Assembly: GCA_963712955.1 (NCBI GenBank)
Contig: CAVQKF010000011.1
Location: forward strand, 434,001-498,000
Source of the DNA: DATFVJ01 sp963712955
GTDB taxonomy: Bacteria; Actinomycetota; Actinomycetes; Streptosporangiales; Streptosporangiaceae
DNA: 64,000 nucleotides
Direction of reading: 5' to 3'
The position numbers were made by a program, and so were the translations under genes. Below the pieces are notes generated by a model, which was not told where the DNA came from, made no database searches, and worked only from the letters and a program-made list of their open reading frames with translations. Each line of letters opens with the position of its first letter. Positions within the stretch are counted from its first letter, which is position 1. Shown one piece after another: positions 9,061-18,143 of the stretch.

Positions 9061-10301
9061 GTCGAATATGCCGAGTTCTCGTGAACATAGTCGGCGGTGA
9101 GATCGGTCGTCCAGACCGTCGCCGTATGCGGTCCTGCGGACAAGTCGACCGTGATAGTGATCTCACGGGGCCGCAGGTCGGCCTTGGATCTGTCATCACC
9201 TGCGCAGCCGCCCCTGCAGACCCACACGCCGTTGATCGCGACGTTCAGCCGGTCAGGCTCGAAGGCGGCATCGGTGGTGCCGACGGCGGCCACCACCCGG
9301 CCCCAGTTCGGATCCTCACCGGCAAGCGCACACTTGAGCAGGCTGCTTCTGGCCACCGCACGCGCGGCGGCGAGCGCGTCGGCCTCGCTCGCCGCACCGA
9401 TCGCCTCAACAGCGACCGTCTTCGTGGACCCTTCCGCGTCGGCGACCAACTGGCGGGCGAGGTCAGCGCAGACGTCGGTCACCACAGCGGTGAACTCGGC
9501 CGGATCGGGGCGGACCCCTGATGCGCCGCTTGCCAGCAGCAGCACGGTGTCGTTGGTCGACATGCACCCGTCGGTGTCCACCCGGTCGAAGGTCCGCCCG
9601 ACGGCGGCCCGCAGCGCGCCGTCCAATCCGCTTGCGGGAAGATCCGCGTCGGTGGTGAGCACGCAGAGCATGGTCGCGAGCGCGGGCGCGATCATCCCGG
9701 CCCCCTTCGCCATGCCGCCGACGGTGTAGGAGGCTGCAGGCCTGCCGCCCACGGCGTAAGAGGCCGCAGGCCTGCCGCTGCTCGGGCCCCGGCTCACCGG
9801 GCCGGCGCTCAGAGGGTCAGAGTGCCCCGCCTTCCTGAAAGCGATCTTGACAACCGTGTCCGTGGTGCGGATCGCGTCGGCGGCGGCGAGGCCCCCGGCG
9901 CGCGACAATGCGGCGACCGCGGCGTCGACCCCCGGCAGCAGCACGTCCATGGGCAGCCGCTCACCGATCAGGCCGGTCGAGCAGACCGCGATCTCACCGG
10001 CCGAATCATCGAGAGCGGCCGCGAGCCGTTCGGCCGTGGCGTGCGCGTCCTGGAAGCCCACCGCGCCCGTGCACGCGTTCGCGCCGCCCGAGTTGAGCAC
10101 GACCGCGCGCACCCGGCCGCCGCGCACCACCTGCTGACTCCAGAGGACCGGCGCCGCCTTGACCCGGTTGGAGGTGAAGACGGCGGCTGCGGCCCTGGAT
10201 GGGCCGTCGTTCACCACGACCGCGACATCGCGGCCGCCTCCCTGCTTGAGGCCGGCCGCCACGCCGGCCGCATGGAATCCGATGGGTGCGGTGACGCTCA
10301 T
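9057..10301 (-). CDS. argJ: Bifunctional glutamate N-acetyltransferase / ornithine acetyltransferase
   Basis: Transfers acetyl from acetylornithine to glutamate, closing the cyclic arginine pathway and releasing ornithine. The self-cleavage region MAKGAGMIAPALATMLCVLT contains the Ala-Thr junction whose Thr is the nucleophile. The N-terminal FTSNRVKAAPV and the Asn-rich end VHENSAYST fit the family. Just before the cleavage region the protein carries a duplicated ten-residue unit (GRPAASYxVG twice) from a 30-bp duplication. ATGA overlaps join it to argC and argB. Confidence 0.95.
   Translation of the reverse strand: MSVTAPIGFHAAGVAAGLKQGGGRDVAVVVNDGPSRAAAAVFTSNRVKAAPVLWSQQVVRGGRVRAVVLNSGGANACTGAVGFQDAHATAERLAAALDDSAGEIAVCSTGLIGERLPMDVLLPGVDAAVAALSRAGGLAAADAIRTTDTVVKIAFRKAGHSDPLSAGPVSRGPSSGRPAASYAVGGRPAASYTVGGMAKGAGMIAPALATMLCVLTTDADLPASGLDGALRAAVGRTFDRVDTDGCMSTNDTVLLLASGASGVRPDPAEFTAVVTDVCADLARQLVADAEGSTKTVAVEAIGAASEADALAAARAVARSSLLKCALAGEDPNWGRVVAAVGTTDAAFEPDRLNVAINGVWVCRGGCAGDDRSKADLRPREITITVDLSAGPHTATVWTTDLTADYVHENSAYST
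9715..9774. repeat. 30-bp in-frame tandem duplication in argJ
   Basis: Units at 9715-9744 and 9745-9774 differ at only a few positions. The duplication adds ten residues next to the ArgJ autoprocessing segment without breaking the frame. Confidence 0.85.
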
Positions 10302-11380
10302 GGTGAGACTCCGTGTGCGGTCAGGCCAGCGGTCTCCGCCAGGCCGGTCATTAGGTTGGCGTTCTGAATGGCCTGCCCGGCCGCGCCCTTGCCGAGATTG
10401 TCGATGGCGGCCACCACCACGGCGCGGCCCGCCCGCGTGTCCGCGGCGGCCTGCAGGTGCACCGCGTTCGAACCTGCGGTCGCCGCGGTAGATGGCCAGC
10501 TTCCCTCGGGCAGCACATGCACGAAGGGCTCATCGGTGTAGGCATCCGCCAGCGCGGCACGCAGCAGCGCGGTCACCTCGCTTGCGCCCGGCACACCTGC
10601 GGCGCCCGACGCGCGGGGGGTGAGCCGCGCCGTGCAGGTCGCCAGGATCCCCCTGGGCATGGGCGCGAGGGACGGCGTGAACGAGACCGTCACATGCCCG
10701 CCTGAGGGAGGCTGCGCCGCCACGGCCTCTGCGAGGGCCTGCTCGATCTCCGGCGTATGACGGTGCACGCCGCCCACCTGGTAGGCGGACACCGCGCCCA
10801 TCACCTCGGCGCCGAGCAGGTGCGGCTTTGCCGCGCGTCCCGCGCCAGAGACCCCAGACGCGGCCACGATCACAATGTCCGATGGCTCCGCGAGGCCGGA
10901 CCGCAGCAGCGGTGCGAGCGCGAGGATCGCCGCTGTGGCGAAGCATCCGGGGACCGCTACCCGCGTCGCGCCGGTGATCCGCGCGCGTGCGCCCGCGAGT
11001 TCGGGCAGCCCGTAGGTCCAGCACCCGGCGTGCTCACCTCCGTAGAACCGCAGCCAGGCAGCGGGGTCGGCGAGCCTGAAGTCGGCTCCGAGATCGACGA
11101 TCCTGACGTGGCTTGCGAGTTCCGCGGCCACGGCCGCGGAGCGCCCGTGCGGAAGCGCGAGGAAGACCAGGTCCGCTTGCGTCAGCCGTTGCGGATCCAG
11201 CGGCTCGAACGTGCGGCGGGACAGGTGCACCAGGTGCGGATGGAGAGCGGTGACCGGCTCGCCCGCATGCGACTCGGCGGTGACAGGCCCGAGCACCATG
11301 CCTGGATGGCAGGCAAGCAAGCGAAGCAGTTCACCGCCCGCGTACCCGCTCGCGCCTGCGACCGCCACCTGGATGCCCAT
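10298..11380 (-). CDS. argC: N-acetyl-gamma-glutamyl-phosphate reductase
   Basis: Third arginine step: NADPH-dependent reduction of acetylglutamyl phosphate. The nucleotide-binding motif VAVAGASGYAGGELLRLL opens the protein and the active-site Cys lies in VAVPGCFATAAILALAPL. The start is the ATG at 11380, preceded by AGGAAGGAA and followed directly by the Rossmann strand. This gives 360 residues; the frame stays open upstream to an ATG inside the operator (11599), which is not believed. The gene is first in the operon; its leader is about 200 nt. Confidence 0.94.
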   Translation of the reverse strand: MGIQVAVAGASGYAGGELLRLLACHPGMVLGPVTAESHAGEPVTALHPHLVHLSRRTFEPLDPQRLTQADLVFLALPHGRSAAVAAELASHVRIVDLGADFRLADPAAWLRFYGGEHAGCWTYGLPELAGARARITGATRVAVPGCFATAAILALAPLLRSGLAEPSDIVIVAASGVSGAGRAAKPHLLGAEVMGAVSAYQVGGVHRHTPEIEQALAEAVAAQPPSGGHVTVSFTPSLAPMPRGILATCTARLTPRASGAAGVPGASEVTALLRAALADAYTDEPFVHVLPEGSWPSTAATAGSNAVHLQAAADTRAGRAVVVAAIDNLGKGAAGQAIQNANLMTGLAETAGLTAHGVSP

Positions 11381-11581
11381 CCGTTTCCTTCCTGTCGGGG
11401 GCCTACGGGGCTTGGTGACCGCGCCCCCGGCGCCGTAACGCACCACGGACACCGGCAAATGACGCAAGAGCCCGGCCAGGGCGTCCCCGCGCAACCGCGA
11501 TGGAACCGCGATGGCGCGGGCGTCGCTGCCGGTGCCCGTGCGGCGCGGCCCAGGGACGCCTCCCGCGCCTGTGGTCGACAA

Positions 11582-11620
11582 TCTCGCATTATTATGCATG
11601 CCAGCGAAATATTATGCAAA
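11582..11620 (-). promoter_or_regulatory. Tandem ARG boxes (ArgR operator) overlapping the arg promoter
   Basis: Two 18-bp boxes, TTTGCATAATATTTCGCT (11603-11620) and ATGCATAATAATGCGAGA (11582-11599), are separated by 3 bp, the canonical ArgR arrangement. A promoter is embedded in them: TTGCAT (11614-11619), 17 bp, CATAAT (11591-11596). ArgR bound with arginine would cover the -35 and -10. Transcription would start about 200 nt before argC. Confidence 0.88.
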
Positions 11621-11881
11621 CTGCCTGGCCACGGTGCCGTGGCGGCAGCCCTCGGGCAGCCCTCGGGCGGCCCGCGACCGCCCGAGGACGGCCCACGACG
11701 TCCCCACGCGGCCCCGGCGTCCCACCTGCACCCGCCTGCCGCCTGCCGCCTGCCGTGCTGACGCTCAGGTAGGTCCGCGCCCTGCGCTGATCCCAGATTG
11801 ATAGCCGGCCAGTAATGCCGGGGGGCTGCTTACAGCACCAGTGACCGACGGCATGATGAGAACGCTGGAGGGAGATTGGCG

Positions 11882-12364
11882 ATGCTGCATGTCGGACAGA
11901 TTGCTCTGGCGGTGCTCACCCTCGCCCTGGCGGCGGGCTGCTCCACCAGTTCCTCTGCTCGCCCGGCGGGATCATCGTCATCGGCCGCGCCGAGCGGTCA
12001 TTCCGCGGCGGGAACGACCTGCGGCACGTCGTACACGGCGGCACGTGTGCTGGTGAGAGTCGTGGTGCCGGGTGCCGCCGACTGTGCGGTGGCGCTGCGG
12101 GTCCAGGGCGACTATACGCGCAAGGTCGCTTCCGGTAAGGCGCCGGGAAATGGCGGCGGCGGACCTGTGTCTGTCGATGGCTGGACATGCGAGGGGTATC
12201 CGACTCCCCGGGTGCTGCAGACCGGGCAGGCGTCGGAGTGCCATCGGGGCAGCATTGAGTTCTTCGCGGTCCTGCCCGCCCCCAACGGCTCCGCCCCGAA
12301 CACTTCCGCCCCGAACACCTCCGCCCCCAACACCTCCGCCCCGAACACGTCAGCGACACACTGA
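11882..12364 (+). CDS. Small putative lipoprotein with C-terminal APNTS repeats
   Basis: A 160-residue secreted protein of unknown function. It begins with a signal peptide and a lipobox (LALAAGCST), predicting a lipid-anchored protein on the outer face of the membrane. GGAGGGAG ends 7 nt before the ATG chosen; a TTG two codons upstream is too close to it. The middle has four Cys (CGTSY, DCAV, WTCEG, ECHRG) that could form two disulfides. The tail is about four copies of SAPNT from a 15-bp repeat. No domain is recognised. Confidence 0.75.
   Translation: MLHVGQIALAVLTLALAAGCSTSSSARPAGSSSSAAPSGHSAAGTTCGTSYTAARVLVRVVVPGAADCAVALRVQGDYTRKVASGKAPGNGGGGPVSVDGWTCEGYPTPRVLQTGQASECHRGSIEFFAVLPAPNGSAPNTSAPNTSAPNTSAPNTSATH
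12281..12355 (+). repeat. 15-bp tandem repeat encoding APNTS units
   Basis: About five copies of CCGCCCCGAACACCT variants end the lipoprotein gene. They keep the frame and give a Pro/Ser/Thr-rich tail. Confidence 0.75.
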
Positions 12365-12388
12365 ACGGACAGGCTTCCGTGGGAGGCC

Positions 12389-12586
12389 ATGGCGAGAAGC
12401 ATGGCAGGGCACGGCACGGCACCCGGTACCGCACGGCACGGCACCCGAGGCACGGCACCCGGCACCGCACGGCACGGCACCCGGCACCGCACGGCACCCG
12501 GTACCGCACGGCACCCGGTACCGCACGGCACGGCACGCGGTACGGCACGGTACGATACGGCACGGCACGGCACGGCACGGAGCCGA
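12389..12586. repeat. GGCAC-based satellite between the lipoprotein gene and pheT
   Basis: Nearly 200 bp are built from GGCAC pentamers and longer units of the form GGCACCCGGTACCGCAC. The block fills the gap between two convergent stop codons. The many CCGGTACC-type palindromes could stop both transcripts, but no T-tract is present. Several frames stay open through it; these are not genes. Confidence 0.8.
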
Positions 12587-15112
12587 TCATTTCCCGCGCA
12601 GTACCGCGCCAATCCGGCGTGCGGCCTCAGCTACCGCGGCATCGCGGACCGCAGAGGCCTCGCTCGTGGTGAGTGTGTGGTCGGGCGCGCGGAGGCGGAG
12701 TGTGTAGGCGAGCGACTTGTTCCCCTCACCGACCTGCGCGCCTGTGTACACGTCGAAAAGCTTGATCTCCTCGAGCAGGTCGGCCAGGCCGCTGGCGGCA
12801 ATGCCCTCCCGCAGCGCGTCCGCGACATCCGCCGCAGGCACGGAACGGGGCACGACAATCGCCACATCCTGGGTAGCGACGGGATACGTGGAAAGCCGCG
12901 GCGCCTGGACTGGGCGGCGCACCGCCGATTCGAGCAGCGACAGGTCGATTTCCATCGCGCAGCTGCGCGGTGGCAACCCGAACTCCGCCACGACCCTCGG
13001 ATGAAGCTCGCCCGCGAAACCAGCCTCCCGCACTTCGCCTTCGCTGGTCATGACAAGCAACTGCGCGCACCGGCCCGGGTGCCAGGGAAACTGCAGCGCC
13101 GGGCGCTCGGTAAGCGCGACATTTGCCGCGGCCGCGATATCCCTGGCGGCCTGCACAGCGTCGGCCCAGACCTCCGTCCTGCCCGGACCCCACCAGCCAG
13201 CAGGTGCTCTGTTCCCCGCGAGCACCACCGCAGCGTGCAGCGGCTGTTCAGGTAGCGCGGCGTCGAGCGTGGCCAGTTCCTGCGGCGTGGGCCCGCGATC
13301 CACACGGAGCCGCGGTGCGCGCCGGGGGCCACCGGGGCGCGGAAGGTAGACCAGACCCGTCTCATAGAGCGCGAGGTCGCCGAACCCTCGCCCGACGTTC
13401 CGCACCAGTGTGCGCAGCAGCCCGGGTAGCAGCGTGGTCCGCATCAGCGGCTCATCGTCGCTCAGCGGATTGGCCAATCGCACCGCACGGCGGCGCGGAT
13501 CGTCGTCGGCCAGCTGGAGCGCGTCGAAGTCCATGGCGGATATGAACGGGAACGCCAGCACCTCGACATATCCCGAGGCGCCGAATGCCCGGCTCACCGC
13601 GCGTCGCGTCCGCTGTGCCTGTGTCAGGCCACGGCCGGCGGGTGCACGGGGCAGGCGTACAGGAATGTTCTCGTACCCCTCGAGCCTGATGACCTCCTCT
13701 GCGAGGTCGTTCGGGCTGGTCAGGTCCGGTCGCCAGGATGGCGGGAGCACGTCAACAAGCTCGCCGCCTTCGGCTGGGCGGACCTGGCAGCCGACCTGAC
13801 GTAGCCGTCGCTCGACGGCGGCACGGCCGTAGCTCATTCCCGCGACCCGGTCCGGATGGCTGGCCGCCATCGTGATCGCCGCGTACTCCACAGGGACCTG
13901 GGCGTGCGTGCAGCCGCGCACCACGGCAGCCGCGCCGAATTCGGCCAGCATGGCGACCGCCTTCGCGCTGGCCCGCAACGGCAGTTCGCGGTCGACGCCA
14001 CGCTCGAACCTGTATGACGCCTCGCTGCTCAGCCGGTGCCGACGGCTCATCCGCGCGATGCCGACGGCAGAGAAGTGGGCGGCCTCGATGACGAGATCGG
14101 CCGAAGTCTCGTCGATCTCCGTATTAAGCCCTCCCATGGTGCCGGCCATGGAGATCGGGCCAGAGGAGTCGGCGATAAGGATGTCCCCAGGGTGCAGCGT
14201 ACGCACCACGTGATCGAGCGCCTCAAGCGTCTCACCCGGCCTGGCGCGCCGGACGACCAGAGGCCCGCGGAGCTTGGTCTTGTCGAAGGCGTGCAGTGGC
14301 TGGCCGAGCTCAAGCATCAGGTAGTTGGTGATGTCGACTGCGAGCGACACCGGGCGCATCCCGGCCCGCGCGAGCCGTACCCGCATCCGGATCGGCGTCA
14401 CCGACCCTGGGCGCAGCCCTGTCACCTCGCGCAGCACAAAGCGGTCACAGGCGGTGGGATCGTCGATACTTGCCCGGTGCACGGCGCTGCCCTCGGCCTG
14501 AAAGTCCGGGGTGAGCCCGGCGCCGGCGGGATCGGTGAACTCGACGTCGAACGCGATCGCGGCCTCCCGCGCCATCCCGCGAATCGATATGCAATACCCC
14601 CGGTCGGGTGTGACCGCGACGTCGAGCACCTCATCACACAGGCCGGCGTACTCCGAGAAATCTGCGCCGACAGGCGCCGTGTCCTCCAGCACCACGATGC
14701 CGGCGTGGTCGTCCCAGAGCCCAAGCTCGGCCGCGGAACAGATCATCCCATCCGACTGCTGCCCGTACGCCTTACGCCGCGTGATCTCGAAACCGCCCGT
14801 CAGCTCCGCGCCAGGAAGCGCGACAGGCACGCGGTCCCCCACAGCGAAGTTGACGGCGCCGCAGATGATGCCCCGCGGCTCCGCCTGCTCTCCCGCGGCC
14901 ACAGCCACCTGGCAGTACCTGATCGGCTTCTTGAACCCGGACAGCTCCTCGATCGCGAGCACCTCGCCGACGATCACACCGCGGATGTCGTACCCGACGG
15001 CGACGACGGACTCAACCTCGAGACCGGCGGCTATCAGCCTGTCGGCCACCTCGCGCGCAGGCACCACGGGCACGGCCGCCCATTCGCGCAGCCAGGAAAG
15101 CGGGACGCGCAT
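12587..15112 (-). CDS. pheT: Phenylalanyl-tRNA synthetase beta subunit
   Basis: Large subunit of the alpha2-beta2 enzyme that charges tRNA-Phe. The N-terminal MRVPLSWLREW leads into the tRNA-binding (EMAP-like) domain with GVIVGEVLAIEEL. The B3/B4 editing region and B5 domain follow (SPNDLAEEVIRLEGYENIPV). The C-terminal ferredoxin-like anticodon-binding domain starts near PRLSTYPVATQDVAIVV. It has 841 residues, typical length. Its ATG overlaps the pheS stop by one base (TGATG), so the subunits are translationally coupled. Confidence 0.97.
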   Translation of the reverse strand: MRVPLSWLREWAAVPVVPAREVADRLIAAGLEVESVVAVGYDIRGVIVGEVLAIEELSGFKKPIRYCQVAVAAGEQAEPRGIICGAVNFAVGDRVPVALPGAELTGGFEITRRKAYGQQSDGMICSAAELGLWDDHAGIVVLEDTAPVGADFSEYAGLCDEVLDVAVTPDRGYCISIRGMAREAAIAFDVEFTDPAGAGLTPDFQAEGSAVHRASIDDPTACDRFVLREVTGLRPGSVTPIRMRVRLARAGMRPVSLAVDITNYLMLELGQPLHAFDKTKLRGPLVVRRARPGETLEALDHVVRTLHPGDILIADSSGPISMAGTMGGLNTEIDETSADLVIEAAHFSAVGIARMSRRHRLSSEASYRFERGVDRELPLRASAKAVAMLAEFGAAAVVRGCTHAQVPVEYAAITMAASHPDRVAGMSYGRAAVERRLRQVGCQVRPAEGGELVDVLPPSWRPDLTSPNDLAEEVIRLEGYENIPVRLPRAPAGRGLTQAQRTRRAVSRAFGASGYVEVLAFPFISAMDFDALQLADDDPRRRAVRLANPLSDDEPLMRTTLLPGLLRTLVRNVGRGFGDLALYETGLVYLPRPGGPRRAPRLRVDRGPTPQELATLDAALPEQPLHAAVVLAGNRAPAGWWGPGRTEVWADAVQAARDIAAAANVALTERPALQFPWHPGRCAQLLVMTSEGEVREAGFAGELHPRVVAEFGLPPRSCAMEIDLSLLESAVRRPVQAPRLSTYPVATQDVAIVVPRSVPAADVADALREGIAASGLADLLEEIKLFDVYTGAQVGEGNKSLAYTLRLRAPDHTLTTSEASAVRDAAVAEAARRIGAVLRGK

Positions 15113-16381
15113 CAGACCTCCATCCCGAACGCGGTGGTGAACCGCACGTCGCCCTCTATGACGTCCCGCATGTCGGCCAGGCCGTGCCTGAGCATCAGGG
15201 TTCGCTCGATGCCGAGCCCGAACGCGTACCCGCTGTATCTATCCGGGTCGATTCCGCAGGCGACAAGCACGCGTGGGTTGACCATGCCGCAGCCGCCCAG
15301 CTCGATCCAGCCTTCCGACTTGCACGTACGGCACGGCGGCGCGCCTGGGGCGACGGACGCGCCGCGGCACACGTGGCATTCCATGTCGACCTCGGCGGAG
15401 GGCTCGGTGAAGGGGAAGAAATGCGGCCGGAACCTGGTGGCAAGGCCTTCGCCGAACATCGAGGTCACGAAGGCACCGATCGCCCCGCGCAGATCGGCCA
15501 TGGTCAGGCCTACGTCCACGGCAAGGCATTCGAGCTGATGGAAGACGGGGCTGTGAGTGGCATCGAGTTCGTCGGTGCGGAATGCCTTGCCAGGGACGAC
15601 CACGTACACAGGCAGCGGCCTGGTGAGCAGCGCACGGATCTGCACGGGCGAGGTGTGCGTGCGAAGCACCATCCCGGATTCCGCGGCAAGTTCGGCAGGC
15701 CCCGCGTCATCCGGCGGGTCCGCTGCCGGCGGGTCCGCTGCCGGCGGGTCCGCTGCCGGCGGGTCCGCTGCCGGCGGGTCCCGCTGCCGGCGGGTCCGCC
15801 GCCGGCTGCGCCGGGGACCCGGCAGCGGTGGCTGGCTCACCGTCAGCGGCGACGAAGAAGGTGTCCTGCTCGCTGCGGGCCGGGTGGTCAGGCCCGATGT
15901 TGAGTGCGTCGAAGTTGTACCAATCCGCCTCGATCTCCGGGCCCTCGGCTATCTCGAACCCCATGCCGATGAACACGTCGGCGAGCCGCTCCTGCAGCGT
16001 GTTGACCGGATGCCTGGCCCCGCGCGGCGCACGGTCCCAGGGCAGGGTGACGTCGGCCGTCTCCTCCGTGAGGACCCGTTGGTCGCGCTCGGCCTCCAGC
16101 TCGGCCTGCCTGGCGGCAAGAGCCTCAGCGACCGCGGCGAGTGCGACGCCGACCCGCCTGCCAGCCTCCGCGCGCGCGGCGGGCGGCAGCGCCCCGATCT
16201 CCCGGTTCGCGAGCCTGAGCGGCGACCGGTCGCCCGCGTGCGCCAGCCGCGCCGCCTTGAGCTCCTCCAGGTCCCGCGCCTGCCCTATGGCGGCGCGTGC
16301 CTCGCCGAGCATGCGCTCGAGCTCGCCAGCTGAAAGTGGCGTCACCTCGACGGGGTCATATGACTTGTTTGGTGCGGACAT
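15112..16381 (-). CDS. pheS: Phenylalanyl-tRNA synthetase alpha subunit, frame broken inside a 15-bp repeat
   Basis: Catalytic subunit. The N-terminal coiled coil, the HPVNTLQERLADVFIGMGFE segment and YNFDALNIGPDHPARSEQDT are in one frame. TSPVQIRALL, FRTDELDATHSPVFHQLE and the motif-3 region GLGIERTLMLRHG are in the next. The two join perfectly if one C is removed from CCC at 15780-15782. That base is the only extra base in six 15-bp units (15711-15801), which encode repeated ADPPA. Restored length is about 422 residues, some 70 above the usual 340-350, mostly from this insert between motif-1 and motif-2 regions. A CHVC...CRTC pair before GWIELGGCGMVNP looks like a small zinc site. The ATG at 16381 follows GGGGAG. 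Confidence 0.92.
15711..15801. repeat. Six 15-bp units in pheS, one with an extra base
   Basis: Units of CCGGCGGGTCCGCTG start at 15711, 15726, 15741, 15756, 15771 and 15787. The fifth is 16 bp because it has CCC instead of CC (15780-15782). This one base causes the pheS frame break. Confidence 0.92.
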
Positions 16382-16644
16382 GCAATGTGCTCCCCTTGCA
16401 GGCGGGCGGGCTTATCTGTCAGGTGCGGCGTTTCTGCTCGCCGGAGGTTATCCCTGCGGGCACGGCACCGGATCGGCGGGTTTCCCGGCTGGCGATGCGT
16501 GCCTGGCGGGCATTACCCGCGGCCGGTCCCCTGCGCCGACAGTACCGGGGACCGCGAGGGCTCGTGCCCCCGGGGCGGCGATAGCGGTAACACCGGGCGG
16601 TGCGATCAAGGCCCGGCGATCAAGCCCACCGGGACCGCTGCGCG

Positions 16645-17865
16645 TCAGGCGAAGTCGGGCGTCCCGGCGGGCAAGATAAATCGGAACTCGGCGCCGCCCC
16701 CTGGCGCGCGGTGCACGGCAATCGTGCCGCCGTGCACCTCGACAAGGCCCTTGACGATATAGAGGCCCAGGCCGGTGCCACCACGGCGCTTAGCCCGCCA
16801 GAACTGGCGGAAAACCCGCGGCGCGAACTCCGGTGCGATGCCCTCGCCCTGGTCGCGCACGGACACGGCGACGCCGCCCCCTGGGCCAATGCCGAGCGCC
16901 GCTTCTACCACGATCGTCACGGTACCAGCACCATGCCGTACCGCGTTCTCAATAAGGTTCCCGAGGATCTGGTCGACCTTGTCGGGATCCAGCCACATCT
17001 CAGGGATCGGCTCGTGGACCTGGAGGCTGAACCTGCCCGCGTTTTCCCCTGCCGCCACCCGTCCTGCGATCAATTTCCGCACGCGTTCCGCGACGTCAAC
17101 GACCTGCCGGTGCACCTCAAGCCGACCGGACTCGATCCTGGACACATCGAGAAGCTCAGTAATCAGCCTGGTGACCCTGTCGGCATCGGCGTTGACCGTC
17201 TCCAGCATGACCCGCTTCTGGTCATCGGTGAAACGGTTCCACTTGGCCAGCAGCGTGGCGGTGAATCCTTTGACGCTGGTGAGCGGTGAGCGCAGTTCGT
17301 GCGCCACGGTGGACACGAGATCAGCCCGGCTCCGCTCGACCCTGGCGAGCCCCGCAGCGCCCCGCAGGCACACGGTGAGCCTGCGTACCTGGTGGCCGTG
17401 GCGCCGCTCGCGCGAGTACGCGACCGTGACGAGCACCTCGGTGCCGTCAGGGAGGTACAGCGATACCTCCGGGTGCCGGATCCGAATGTTCAGGCCGTGG
17501 TAGGGATCGGCAAACGCCCACCAGTCCCGCCCGTCGCGGTCACGCAGCGGCAGCACCTCACGGATGTCGGCGCCGATGGCGTCGGCCGGGGCGATACCGG
17601 TCAACCGCGCTGCCGCGCGGTTGAACACGGACACACGGCCGGTGCCGTCGGCAAGTACCAGGCCATCGGGCAGGTCGTCCGGGCAGACCAGGCCACCAGG
17701 GCTGCGGCCGGTCTGCAGGGCGGCGAATCGCTCGCGGTCCGAACGGCCGCGGCGGACCCACGGCGCCGACCGCGCCTGTGCGCCGCCGCGCCCGCCGTCA
17801 GGCAAACCGGCGGCACCGGGATAACCCGCGCCCGCACCCGACGCTGGGTGCCTGGTCCGGTCCAC
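16645..17865 (-). CDS. PAS-domain sensor histidine kinase
   Basis: Soluble sensor kinase. A PAS domain (about residues 40-150; DGLVLADGTGRVSVFNRAAA) precedes the H-box VSTVAHELRSPLTSVKGF with the phospho-acceptor His. The N-box NLIENAVRHG and ATP lid RDQGEGI...GTGLGLYIV follow. No transmembrane segment is seen. A kinase at this spot, between pheS and the rRNA methylase gene, is also found in Streptomyces; no response regulator is adjacent, so its partner is unknown. The GTG at 17865 (GGAGG 10 nt upstream) is preferred, giving 406 residues; the frame is open to 18027. Confidence 0.88.
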   Translation of the reverse strand: MDRTRHPASGAGAGYPGAAGLPDGGRGGAQARSAPWVRRGRSDRERFAALQTGRSPGGLVCPDDLPDGLVLADGTGRVSVFNRAAARLTGIAPADAIGADIREVLPLRDRDGRDWWAFADPYHGLNIRIRHPEVSLYLPDGTEVLVTVAYSRERRHGHQVRRLTVCLRGAAGLARVERSRADLVSTVAHELRSPLTSVKGFTATLLAKWNRFTDDQKRVMLETVNADADRVTRLITELLDVSRIESGRLEVHRQVVDVAERVRKLIAGRVAAGENAGRFSLQVHEPIPEMWLDPDKVDQILGNLIENAVRHGAGTVTIVVEAALGIGPGGGVAVSVRDQGEGIAPEFAPRVFRQFWRAKRRGGTGLGLYIVKGLVEVHGGTIAVHRAPGGGAEFRFILPAGTPDFA

Positions 17866-18143
17866 TCCTTCGCAGCCTCCATCCGGCCGTGCGCGCTCCT
17901 CTGGCCGCTGGCAGCAAGCACTCGAAATGCGGCCACACCCGCCACAATGGCGTAACGGAACGTGATCAGACTCTAGCGCCTCACGCCCCCTGGGCGGCAG
18001 CCCCCCGATGCCTACTGAACGTTGCATCGCGCACGTTGCGGGATATGCTTCGGCATATTCCGCCTGGTCAGCGCCCTTTTCTGGCGCGGCGGTCGATTGG
18101 CGGAAGCCATGCTCCTAAATGTCATCCCCTCGCTGCTGCCCGG

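Noticed and set aside
12389..13255. Plus-strand ORF across the GGCAC satellite into pheT
   Set aside because: Repeat-derived residues followed by antisense of pheT; no start signal or family match.
14036..15538. 500-codon plus-strand ORF opposite pheT/pheS
   Set aside because: Opposite-strand shadow of two conserved genes; no recognisable motif.
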